Source of the DNA: Paludibacteraceae bacterium
GTDB lineage: Bacteria > Bacteroidota > Bacteroidia > Bacteroidales > Paludibacteraceae
Length of the DNA: 64,000 nt
Assembly (NCBI GenBank): GCA_017394705.1
Contig: JAFPXH010000006.1
Coordinates: 248,001-312,000 of the forward strand
Direction of reading: 5' to 3'
This document shows, one piece after another, positions 1 to 7,234 of the stretch; the stretch's first letter is position 1, and each line of letters opens with the position of its first letter. The translations under genes and the position numbers were made by a program. The notes below the pieces were generated by a model. It saw only the letters and a list, made by a program, of their open reading frames with translations, was not told the DNA's origin and did no database searches.

Positions 1-946
1 CGCTGACAGAAGTATGATTTTGGATAGCACGAATCGTATGTGCGATAGAGAGCGCCAGACTCTCGATATGCAGTTTAGAACAACATTTCAGGTCGATGGG
101 TAACGAATCTGTACAGATGAGTTCCTCGAGACTGCTCTCTTCAATGCGCTTACAAGCATCCCCGCTCAACACGGCGTGTGTCACGACGGCACGAACGGAT
201 TTAGCGCCCGCGGCCGTCATCACTTCCGCTGCTTTGCAGAGCGTTCCAGCTGTATCAGCGATATCATCAAAGAGTACTACATCTTTGCCATACACGTCAC
301 CCAGAACGCGGATCTCGGACACTTTATTGAAATCCGGACGGTTCTTATAGCATATAACCATCGGTACCTCTTTATCGGTCAACACATGCAGTTTTTTCGC
401 AAAGTTAGAGGCACGCTTAGAGCCTCCTACATCCGGAGAAGCTACAATCAGTTTCTTCAGATTAAGATTGGCAATATACGGCGCCAGCACATTAGAGCCA
501 TATATATGATCAACCGGTATATCAAAGAACCCCTGTATCTGATCAGCATGGAGATCCACCGTTATCACGCGGTCAGCACCGGCCACCTGCAGCATGTTAG
601 CCACCAGTTTAGCACCTATGGACACACGCGGTTTGTCTTTACGGTCCTGACGAGCCCAACCGAAATAGGGAATGACTGCATTCACCTTATAGGCACTGGC
701 ACGCTTAGCGGCATCAATCATCAAGAGCAACTCCATCAGATTGTCGCATGAGGCGCACGTAGGCTGTACCAGATACACCGACTGTCCACGAACAGACTCC
801 TCGAAATAAGTACAAAACTCTCCGTCGGAGAAACGGTCTATATGCAGTTTGCCCAATTGGCAACCCAACTCATCACAAACACGTTGAGCGAGGGCTTCTC
901 CCTTAGAGCCCGCAAAGACCTTAAATTCTTTTGTTTCTTCTATCAT
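1..946 (-). CDS. prs: Ribose-phosphate pyrophosphokinase (3'-partial)
   Basis: Cytosolic enzyme that makes PRPP from ribose 5-phosphate and ATP for nucleotide, histidine, tryptophan and NAD synthesis. The reverse strand reads MIEETKEFKVFAGSKG from base 946. Visible are the ATP-contacting loop RQDRKDKPR (residues 99-107), the VDLHADQIQGFF block (130-141) and the PRPP-binding loop DDIADTAGT (about 227-235). About 315 residues lie in the window and the family is usually 310-320, so only the last few residues can be missing. The start ATG overlaps the upstream gene's TGA (ATGA), which suggests translational coupling. No stop codon is inside the window, so the gene runs off the left edge. Confidence 0.97.
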   Translation of the reverse strand, partial: MIEETKEFKVFAGSKGEALAQRVCDELGCQLGKLHIDRFSDGEFCTYFEESVRGQSVYLVQPTCASCDNLMELLLMIDAAKRASAYKVNAVIPYFGWARQDRKDKPRVSIGAKLVANMLQVAGADRVITVDLHADQIQGFFDIPVDHIYGSNVLAPYIANLNLKKLIVASPDVGGSKRASNFAKKLHVLTDKEVPMVICYKNRPDFNKVSEIRVLGDVYGKDVVLFDDIADTAGTLCKAAEVMTAAGAKSVRAVVTHAVLSGDACKRIEESSLEELICTDSLPIDLKCCSKLHIESLALSIAHTIRAIQNHTSVS

Positions 947-1260
947 TGTTTTTTCTTCTTTTGCGAATTGACCACACCCAAGTTAGGTTGTGCTATCATT
1001 TGTTCAAAAACGGGAGAGTCACAACGGAGTTGTCCGTCTGACAAACGTATAATATCCTCACGCACCCGATTAAGTCCGGCCTCTTGGTCACGATTCCACA
1101 CCAGATTGCGCTGGCGCATACACTGCGCGATATACACTTCGAGGGAGTCGCGCTCTTTCCCTTGCGGAAGCGTACACGCATAAGCCACCATGTCTTGCAC
1201 GATACGCCCGTAATTGCGCATACGAACGGGGGTTGCGTTGCGATTTAATTGTTGAGCCAT
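943..1260 (-). CDS. Short DUF4290-like protein
   Basis: A 105-aa protein of unknown function. The stretch YGRIVQDMVAYACTLP (about residues 17-32), followed by an ERDSLEVYIAQCM segment, resembles the N-terminal half of the Bacteroidota DUF4290 family (YGRNIQ.MV..). Family members are usually near 200 aa, so this copy looks shortened, and it ends in a lysine-rich tail (QKKKKQ). Its TGA overlaps the prs start codon by 4 nt and the exported nuclease gene ends-to-start 14 nt upstream, so the three probably share a transcript from the promoter near 2435. The DUF assignment is from memory of the motif; no function should be inferred from it. Confidence 0.7.
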   Translation of the reverse strand: MAQQLNRNATPVRMRNYGRIVQDMVAYACTLPQGKERDSLEVYIAQCMRQRNLVWNRDQEAGLNRVREDIIRLSDGQLRCDSPVFEQMIAQPNLGVVNSQKKKKQ

Positions 1261-1274
1261 AGTGTTGACTTAAA

Positions 1275-2384
1275 TTATTTTTTATGAATAAGGTAAATCA
1301 TTGTGGGGAAGTGGTCTCCGTAACCATTCTGCCAAACGCCGGCCTTGGTTGTACGCAGCGGAGCACCTTTGTCTTTACCCTCTTGTACCGTCAAGAACGG
1401 TTTGTTGAATACCTGCGATTTCCAATACGCCCACTTGTTACTGTTTTTATCTTCATTCAACAGCGGTTCAGAGATAATTATTTGGTCGAAAAGATTCCAT
1501 CCACCGTTGTAGAACAGCGTGCCCGTACCATTGGAAAGATGCACCCACATTGTATTGTAGTAACCCTGCGGCTCCACCTGTTTTGGTTTCTTGCGTGCGC
1601 GCATCACGTCCTTGCAAGAGTGGTTATCCGGGTCATCGTTCAAGTCACCCATGACGATGATTTTGGCTTTCGGTTCCTTCTTATAAATGGAGTCGCATAT
1701 ATGCATGGACAACATCGCCGCCGTGTCACGCCCCGGGCGACTAGACAACTCGCCGCCATAACGGCTGGGCCAGTGGTTGGTAATCATATGAATTTTCTCG
1801 GGGCTGAATTTTTCTCCGCGATTACTCTCCGGCATTAAAAATCCGGACACCAACAATTGCAGACGTGTTTTGATGACACCGCCGTCTGCATAATGTGCTT
1901 TGAGTTCATAACCGGCCACCTTGGACGGCTTGAACATCACTGTATCGTAGAGAAAACCAACGTCCACACCACGACGGTCAGGTCCCTCTAACAAAATTGG
2001 TTTGAGACGACGGCCGTACTTGCTATTAGCCTCTTTGCAAAGATCCTCCAAACATCCTATATTCTCAACCTCTGCTACGCCTATACATGCTGCGCCACGA
2101 GGATCATAATCTGTGCCCAGTTGCGCCACGGCATATGCCATGTTTTTGATTTTGTTCTCATACTTGAAAGAGTTCCACTTCATACCACCGTCCGGCAAGT
2201 ACTCATAGTCGTTTTTACCCTCATCGTGAATGGTATCGAAAAGGTTCTCCAGATTGTAAAACGCGATACAACGCACATACTGACCATGGCTCAGTTGGTC
2301 ATTCGCAGATTGCTTCTTGTTTCCCGCGCTTAGCGAAGCGCTACATAGCAGCAGAGCTGCTACCCAAAATAAAGTGTGTTTCAT
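1275..2384 (-). CDS. Exported endonuclease/exonuclease/phosphatase-family protein
   Basis: A 369-aa protein of the EEP fold (DNase I-like; nucleases, phosphatases and phosphodiesterases). A signal peptide is visible (MKHTLFWVAALLLCSASLSAG), so it acts outside the cytoplasm. Fold motifs in order: FYNLENLFD (about 43-51), GVAEVEN (metal-binding Glu, about 102-108), MITNHWPSRYGG (about 200-211), IVMGDLNDDPDNH (about 244-256) and GDHFPTMI (catalytic His near the end, about 356-363). The substrate is unknown. First gene of the leftward transcript ahead of the DUF4290-like gene and prs. A second EEP protein of different architecture lies at 35262-36554. Confidence 0.85.
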   Translation of the reverse strand: MKHTLFWVAALLLCSASLSAGNKKQSANDQLSHGQYVRCIAFYNLENLFDTIHDEGKNDYEYLPDGGMKWNSFKYENKIKNMAYAVAQLGTDYDPRGAACIGVAEVENIGCLEDLCKEANSKYGRRLKPILLEGPDRRGVDVGFLYDTVMFKPSKVAGYELKAHYADGGVIKTRLQLLVSGFLMPESNRGEKFSPEKIHMITNHWPSRYGGELSSRPGRDTAAMLSMHICDSIYKKEPKAKIIVMGDLNDDPDNHSCKDVMRARKKPKQVEPQGYYNTMWVHLSNGTGTLFYNGGWNLFDQIIISEPLLNEDKNSNKWAYWKSQVFNKPFLTVQEGKDKGAPLRTTKAGVWQNGYGDHFPTMIYLIHKK

Positions 2385-2430
2385 AGATTATTTTTGTTAT
2401 TCATTTGTTTCGTTACAAACCTTTGCCGCT

Positions 2431-2463
2431 GCAAAGGTACAAATTTATTTTTACATATGCAAA
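2431..2463 (-). promoter_or_regulatory. Bacteroidota-type promoter for the nuclease-prs operon
   Basis: On the reverse strand, -7 box TACCTTTG with following GC (2431-2439) and -33 TTTG (2460-2463), 20 bp apart. The predicted start is about 40 bp before the ATG at 2384. Confidence 0.75.
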
Positions 2464-2487
2464 TTTTTGATGTTTTTTTCTTTTTTG

Positions 2488-2520
2488 TTTGCATATATCA
2501 AAAAAAAGCCGTACATTTGC
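2488..2520 (+). promoter_or_regulatory. Bacteroidota-type promoter for the PepSY-like gene
   Basis: -33 TTTG at 2488-2491, 20-bp spacer, -7 TACATTTG at 2512-2519. Back to back with the leftward promoter at 2431-2463. Confidence 0.75.
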
Positions 2521-2554
2521 ACCGCAAATTATGATCATTTAAAATTCACGTATT

Positions 2555-2992
2555 ATGAAAAAGTTCTTTTTGGTAGCATTCTCGGCTGCGTTATTTAGTT
2601 TTAGTGCATGTGCAGATCATGATCAGTTAATCACTTTCGCTCAGTTGCCGGCTCCGGCGCAAGCCCTTGTACAACAACATTTTGATCCAGCTCTGGTGTC
2701 GTTCGTTACGAAAGACCGCGAGTGGTTCGGATTTGAATACAACGTACGTCTTAATGATGGTACCGAACTTAAGTTCGAGAACGATGGTAGTCTGCATAAA
2801 GTAGATTGTCAGTACCGCGCCGTTCCTGACGCCTTGGTTCCTGAAATCGTTCGTCAGCAAGTGCAAGGAGTAGCCCCGCAGACCGTTATCGTTGAATGGG
2901 GTAAAGATGACCGGGGATGGAAAGCAGAGTTGAGCAATAAGTTAGAAATCAAATTCGACAGAAACTTACGAATGATTGGAGTGGACGATTAA
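2555..2992 (+). CDS. Periplasmic PepSY-like (DUF2874-type) protein
   Basis: A 145-aa exported protein. The N-terminus MKKFFLVAFSAALFSFSACADHDQ is a signal peptide; the SAC-A context could be read as a lipobox. Two PepSY-like units follow: about 28-80 (ITFAQLPAPAQALVQQHF ... FEYNVRLNDGTELKFENDGS) and about 85-145 (LVPEIVRQQV ... WKAELSNKLEIKFDRNLRMIG). This doublet is typical of Bacteroidales 'putative PepSY-like' proteins, thought to bind or inhibit partners in the periplasm, but the role is not established. The start ATG sits 35 bp after the promoter -7 box. A 7-bp-period repeat array follows directly. Confidence 0.75.
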   Translation: MKKFFLVAFSAALFSFSACADHDQLITFAQLPAPAQALVQQHFDPALVSFVTKDREWFGFEYNVRLNDGTELKFENDGSLHKVDCQYRAVPDALVPEIVRQQVQGVAPQTVIVEWGKDDRGWKAELSNKLEIKFDRNLRMIGVDD

Positions 2993-2993
2993 G

Positions 2994-3028
2994 CATTTGA
3001 GATGTGATTAATGATTAAAGATATTTGA
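2994..3028 (+). repeat. 7-bp-period degenerate array before ssb
   Basis: Five consecutive heptamers, each ending in GA (for example CATTTGA, TATTTGA), fill the gap between the PepSY-like stop and the ssb ATG. Confidence 0.7.
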
Positions 3029-3033
3029 GATTT

Positions 3034-3507
3034 ATGTCCAGTGTAAACAAAGTTATTCTTATCGGTAACGTCGGCAATGATCCAGAAGTACGTTATTTAG
3101 ACCGCGGCGTTGCTATTGCGACATTCAATTTAGCGACTACTGAACGCGGTTATGTAATGCAAAACGGCACACAAGTGCCGGATGTAACCGAATGGCACTC
3201 CATCGTATTATGGCGCAACCTCGCCGAATGGGCGCAGCAGAACTTGCGCAAAAGTATGAAAGTGTACGTGGAGGGCAAACTGAAAACACGCTCGTGGGAG
3301 AAAGATGGTCAAATCAGGCGTAAAACAGAGGTAGTAGCAGAGAATATTCAGATTTTATACCGTCCGGAGCAATATCGGAACAATGTTCAAAGGGACGAAG
3401 TACAAGGTGCCAATGATGAGGTCGTTGAGTCTCCGAACGACGAGGCACAGGCAAATCCCGAAACGCAAGAGCAGGGCGGTTTTTTCAACGGACTATTCCG
3501 GAATTGA
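3034..3507 (+). CDS. ssb: Single-stranded DNA-binding protein
   Basis: Binds single-stranded DNA in replication, recombination and repair. The OB fold spans about residues 1-105: MSSVNKVILIGNVGNDPEVRY, then VTEWHSIVLWRNLAEWAQQNL and KVYVEGKLKTRSWEKDG. I use the ATG at 3034; a TTG at 3025 in frame lies inside the repeat array and would add only three residues. The disordered tail (about 115-157) is acidic and Asn/Glu-rich, but the last residues are GGFFNGLFRN rather than the usual acidic tip ending in PF that docks partner proteins. First gene of a run with the acyltransferase and two glycosyltransferases. Confidence 0.93.
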   Translation: MSSVNKVILIGNVGNDPEVRYLDRGVAIATFNLATTERGYVMQNGTQVPDVTEWHSIVLWRNLAEWAQQNLRKSMKVYVEGKLKTRSWEKDGQIRRKTEVVAENIQILYRPEQYRNNVQRDEVQGANDEVVESPNDEAQANPETQEQGGFFNGLFRN

Positions 3508-3517
3508 AAATTCATAG

Positions 3518-4477
3518 ATGACAAATAAAGAGCGATACAGTGAGTGGGTCGAACAGCAAGAGTATGTTCCTATCTTTATGACACCATGGTGGTTAGACGC
3601 CGTGTGTGCAGGTAAGGAATGGGATGTGCTGTTTGCTGAAGATGAAGACCATCATATCGTCGGCGCAATGCCTTACCTGCTGCGCAAGCGTGCTTGGTTC
3701 AAATTCATTACCATGCCGCAGATGTCGCAGACAGGCGGTATTTGGGTGACGGCGGAGATAACAGCTGACAAATGGCAGACGGCTGAGGTATGCCGACAGA
3801 TAAGCGAGCAGTTGGACAAAATGGGCCTGGCCTATTATTACCAGCAGTATTTACCCGGCAGTCTGTGTGTGGATGCTATGAGAGCTTTGGGATTCAAGAC
3901 CAAAGAGCGCGTAACTTATCGGTTGGAAGACCTCAGTAATTTGGATCAGGTGATTGCTTCGTTCAGCAAGAACAAACGTCGGCAGTTGCAGAAAGCCTTG
4001 TCGTTGCATGCGGAGCATAAGATGGAAGCCGAAGATTTCTTCCGTTTCCACTCGCAGTGCATGCAAGCACGCAAGCGAAAACTCAGTTATAGCCGTGAGT
4101 TTTTCCTTGTCTTGGAGCGCAAAGCGCGCCGTTTAGGACAATGCGAGATACTGAGTATCTGCAATGCAGATGGACAACCCTATGCAGCCGCCTTCCTAGT
4201 GTGGGATAGCAATTATATGTACTATCTCATCCCTACTTTTGATCCTGCTTTCAATGACTCAGGAGCCAGTGCATTGCTAGTCCTTGAAGCCCTTAAATCA
4301 GCACGGGAAAAACATGTGCTGTTTGATTTTGAAGGATCAATGGATAAGGGCATAGCCAAACATTACATGCAGTTTGGTTCCACCCCTGTGAAATATCTCT
4401 CCGTGGAGCGTTTTTACAAACCTATTTTCCGCATAGCGTTGTGGTTTCAAAAACTGCGCGAACTCGGCATGCATTAG
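3518..4477 (+). CDS. GNAT_6/FemAB-like acyltransferase
   Basis: A 319-aa cytosolic protein. The C-terminal half (about 130-280) matches the GNAT-like fold of FemAB/BioF2-type proteins (PF13480): KNKRRQLQKAL (about 150-160), then GQPYAAAFLVWDSNYMYYL (about 220-238), SALLVLEALKSAREK and VLFDFEGSMDKGIAKHYMQFG (about 268-288). Related proteins transfer aminoacyl or acyl groups to peptidoglycan precursors or polysaccharides. Adjacent GT4 and GT2 genes fit a role in a cell-surface glycan, but the donor and acceptor are unknown. Starts 10 nt after the ssb stop. Confidence 0.75.
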   Translation: MTNKERYSEWVEQQEYVPIFMTPWWLDAVCAGKEWDVLFAEDEDHHIVGAMPYLLRKRAWFKFITMPQMSQTGGIWVTAEITADKWQTAEVCRQISEQLDKMGLAYYYQQYLPGSLCVDAMRALGFKTKERVTYRLEDLSNLDQVIASFSKNKRRQLQKALSLHAEHKMEAEDFFRFHSQCMQARKRKLSYSREFFLVLERKARRLGQCEILSICNADGQPYAAAFLVWDSNYMYYLIPTFDPAFNDSGASALLVLEALKSAREKHVLFDFEGSMDKGIAKHYMQFGSTPVKYLSVERFYKPIFRIALWFQKLRELGMH

Positions 4478-4491
4478 AACGGGCTCTGCGG

Positions 4492-4512
4492 TATTAGACA
4501 TTTAGTATTTGA
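4492..4512 (+). repeat. 7-bp-period array spanning the GT4 start
   Basis: Three heptamers (TATTAGA, CATTTAG, TATTTGA) immediately before the GT4 gene; the TTG start codon at 4509 is inside the third unit. Confidence 0.55.
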
Positions 4513-5570
4513 AAGTCCTATTTTTAACACCTTGGTACCCGTCGGAGCGCGACGCGATGGCGGGGCTTTTTGTACAAAAGCACGTGGAGGCCGTCCGCGC
4601 GCAAGGTGTGGATGTGCGCGTCGTTCATACGCAAGCTTTCAAGGATACCTGGCGTCAGTGGTGCGCATTGCAACGCGAAGGATGGATACCTGATGTAGTG
4701 CAGTTAAACGTCATTCAGAAACAGGGACTTTTGGCTCTGTGGCTCAAAAAACGCTATGGCATACCCTACGTCATCATGGAGCATTGGAGCGGTTACCTGC
4801 CGGAGAACAGAGTTTTTATGCAGTTCTCTTTTCTCAAAAAGCAATTATACAGATATCTCGCCGAGCAGGCAGAAAGACTAATGACTGTCAACCAGCGGCT
4901 CACGGAAGCAATGCAAGAGTGCGGGATACGCAACAAGCATTGGGAGAACGTTCCCAATGTGGTTGATGATTTCTTTTACAGAGGTCTACCTCGTCCACGC
5001 TCTGAAGGGAAGGGCATAAAAACACTGCTGCACGTGAGTTGTTTCGACGAGCGGGCAAAAAACGTGAAAGGGCTATTGCGAGCAGCAAAAATGCTGAGTG
5101 AGAAACGTCAAGATTGGCAATTAACTCTCGTTGGAACAGGTGTTGATTATGAAGATGTTAGAGCCTACGCAGACTGCTTGCAGTTTCCGAAAGGATTATT
5201 GGTATGGACCGGGGAATTGACACCTCGTGAGGTTGCCCAAAGGATGCATCAATCGGATGCGTTGGTGCTCAGCAGTCGTTATGAAACATACGGCGTGGTA
5301 TTAGCTGAAGCTACGGCGGCGGGACTTCCTATTCTAAGTACACCGGTGGGCATTGCAGAAGAGACAAGTACGTTACTCGTGCCGCAAGAAATAGCGCAAA
5401 ACAAACCAGATCGCTTCGCAGAGTTCATTGAAACGATTCTTTGGAGAACAAACAAGATAGAAAAAAAAGAACAGAATGAAGAGCGCTGCAGCGCTAAGCG
5501 TTTCACAGCCGAAACGATAGGCAAGAAACTGATAGGTATCTATGATAGCTGTTTGCATCACGACATATAA
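4509..5570 (+). CDS. Glycosyltransferase family 4
   Basis: A retaining GT-B glycosyltransferase, probably transferring a sugar from a nucleotide donor to a surface glycan or lipid-linked acceptor. N-terminal domain: MKVLFLTPWYPSERDAMAGLFVQKHVEAV (29 residues seen from the start, position 1-29 in outline only). C-terminal donor-binding domain: LLHVSCFDERAKNVKGLLRA (about 176-195), LVGTG (about 211) and the E-x7-E motif region around LSSRYETYGVVLAEATAAGLP (about 256-276). No in-frame ATG is near the start, so TTG at 4509 is used; it lies within a repeat array. The end overlaps the next gene by 29 nt. Confidence 0.88.
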   Translation: MKVLFLTPWYPSERDAMAGLFVQKHVEAVRAQGVDVRVVHTQAFKDTWRQWCALQREGWIPDVVQLNVIQKQGLLALWLKKRYGIPYVIMEHWSGYLPENRVFMQFSFLKKQLYRYLAEQAERLMTVNQRLTEAMQECGIRNKHWENVPNVVDDFFYRGLPRPRSEGKGIKTLLHVSCFDERAKNVKGLLRAAKMLSEKRQDWQLTLVGTGVDYEDVRAYADCLQFPKGLLVWTGELTPREVAQRMHQSDALVLSSRYETYGVVLAEATAAGLPILSTPVGIAEETSTLLVPQEIAQNKPDRFAEFIETILWRTNKIEKKEQNEERCSAKRFTAETIGKKLIGIYDSCLHHDI

Positions 5571-6444
5571 TCACGAGGCGTTTATTGCGCAAGCGATTGA
5601 AAGCGTCTTGGCGCAGGAATGCGACGAGTCGTTACGCGTATATATCGGAGACGATGCTTCGACGGACGGAACGCAGGCTATATGCGAAAGATATGAAGCG
5701 AAAGACAAACGTATCATCTATGTGCGCAGAGAGCAGAATTTGGGTCTGGTTGCCAACACGATAGATCTCTACCGGCGGATTCTTAAAGATGGGTGTAAAT
5801 ATATCGCGATGCTGGACGGCGATGATTACTGGACGGACGAACGTAAGCTACAGTTGCAGGTTGATTATCTTCGCAAATATCCGGAGATAGGTTTTATACA
5901 CACAAACGGCAGTACTTTGTCCGGTTCCGACAAATGGACCTTCGGACAAAGGGAAGGCGTATATGGGATTGACTCTCCGGGGTTTGCAAATTGCACTGTT
6001 ATATTTCGCTCCAACTTACTGAATAACAACCTGTTAGAATCCATCGAGGCACAACATTTCATATGGCTTGATTATCCGTTATACGGAGTCTTTTACCAGC
6101 AAACGAAATGGGCATATCTGCCGCAGAAGACTGCCATCTGGCGAGACCATGAATCGGTGTCGCAGCCGAAGAGTGCAGAGGCAATTTTAAAATTAAGAGA
6201 AGAACGATGCCGCATGTGGAAATGGCTAGACGACCAGTATCCGGGTCAAGTGGGTTATTCAGAACAGGACGTCAAGAATTATTTGTATGAGCAACGAATG
6301 AATCTGATATATCAGTTCAATGACCGAACACTCGTGACGGAAGAACTGCTGAACAATTACAAACCGCGTAAATGGAAGCAGCGAATCAAACAAAAAGGAC
6401 TTAAAAGCATAGTAATCTATGCTATTTTACAAAAAATATTGTAA
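5542..6444 (+). CDS. Glycosyltransferase family 2
   Basis: A 300-aa inverting GT-A glycosyltransferase. It begins MIAVCITTYNHEAFIAQAIESV, with nucleotide-binding Asp in GDDASTDGT (about 37-45) and the metal-binding DGDDYW motif (about 92-97). The C-terminal half is variable and basic, and no transmembrane segment is obvious. It overlaps the upstream GT4 gene by 29 nt, so the two are translated from one message. Together with the acyltransferase at 3518 they look like part of a small polysaccharide-modifying set without the usual Wzx/Wzy genes nearby. Confidence 0.88.
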   Translation: MIAVCITTYNHEAFIAQAIESVLAQECDESLRVYIGDDASTDGTQAICERYEAKDKRIIYVRREQNLGLVANTIDLYRRILKDGCKYIAMLDGDDYWTDERKLQLQVDYLRKYPEIGFIHTNGSTLSGSDKWTFGQREGVYGIDSPGFANCTVIFRSNLLNNNLLESIEAQHFIWLDYPLYGVFYQQTKWAYLPQKTAIWRDHESVSQPKSAEAILKLREERCRMWKWLDDQYPGQVGYSEQDVKNYLYEQRMNLIYQFNDRTLVTEELLNNYKPRKWKQRIKQKGLKSIVIYAILQKIL

Positions 6445-6448
6445 AAAA

Positions 6449-6480
6449 TTTGCATAAATCGTAAAAAAGTTGTACCTTTG
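6449..6480 (+). promoter_or_regulatory. Promoter for tonB
   Basis: -33 TTTG (6449-6452), 20 bp, -7 TACCTTTG (6473-6480). The bases that follow (TAGCCGATTTTGATA) match those after the tRNA-Ser(GGA) promoter near 58156. Confidence 0.8.
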
Positions 6481-6519
6481 TAGCCGATTTTGATAACTAC
6501 GACCTAAAAAACACAAGAT

Positions 6520-7197
6520 ATGCAAGTTAAAAAATCAGAACAAGCCAGTCTGGAGAAAGACAAACTCGTCTATGTATTGATGGGTTTGGTTTTCGTGCTC
6601 AGCCTCGTTTACGTAGCGCTTGAGTGGACGGAAAGAGAAGTTACTAAGTATGAGGTAACGGACACGGAGTTCCTCTTTGAGGAAGAAGTAGAGATTCAGC
6701 AGACGAGTCAAGAGACTCCTCCTCCTCCCCCACCCCCTGCTGTTCAAGAAGTAGAAGTGCTGAATGTGGTCGAGGATAACGTCGAGACAGAGTCTATCGA
6801 GGTGAATACGGAGGAGAACGAGCAAGAAGTTGTTATCGCTGCTCCGGTAGAGGCACCGGTAGAGGAAGAGGAAGAAGAAGTTGTCTTCGTGATTGTAGAG
6901 AAGATGCCGGAGTTCCCGGGTGGTCAGCAAGCGTTGTTTAAGTACCTGAGCGAGAACGTGAAGTACCCTGTTATCGCGCAGGAGAACGGTATCCAAGGTC
7001 GTGTTATTTGCCAGTTTGTGGTAAACAAGGATGGTGCTATCGTTGATGTTGAGGTAGTTCGTTCTGGTGGAGACCCCTCGCTGGATAAAGAGGCTATCCG
7101 CGTCATCAAATCAATGCCTAAATGGAAACCGGGTCAGCAACGTGGCAAACCTGTTCGTGTAAAATACACAGTGCCGGTTAACTTCAAACTGCAATAA
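6520..7197 (+). CDS. tonB: Energy transducer TonB
   Basis: Couples the proton-motive force captured by ExbB/ExbD to outer-membrane TonB-dependent transporters. Layout: short cytoplasmic tail (1-19), one membrane helix LVYVLMGLVFVLSLVYVAL (about 16-35), a periplasmic linker with a polyproline run (PPPPPPP, about 67-75) and Glu/Val-rich stretches, and the TonB C-terminal domain from about 137 (PEFPGGQQALFKYLSENVKYP ... GRVICQFVVNKDG ... KWKPGQQRGKPVRVKYTVPV). Own promoter with a leader of about 30 nt. ExbB/ExbD homologues are encoded far away, at 55.5-57.9 kb. Confidence 0.93.
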   Translation: MQVKKSEQASLEKDKLVYVLMGLVFVLSLVYVALEWTEREVTKYEVTDTEFLFEEEVEIQQTSQETPPPPPPPAVQEVEVLNVVEDNVETESIEVNTEENEQEVVIAAPVEAPVEEEEEEVVFVIVEKMPEFPGGQQALFKYLSENVKYPVIAQENGIQGRVICQFVVNKDGAIVDVEVVRSGGDPSLDKEAIRVIKSMPKWKPGQQRGKPVRVKYTVPVNFKLQ

Positions 7198-7234
7198 GTC
7201 GAGCGGCTCGACACCCGCTTAACCGTGTGGACCA

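Noticed and set aside
1284..1838. 184-aa plus-strand ORF opposite the exported nuclease
   Set aside because: Antisense shadow; the minus-strand frame has signal peptide and family motifs.
7198..7212. Terminator between tonB and recG
   Set aside because: Small inverted repeat GTCGAG/CTCGAC but no T-run on either side.
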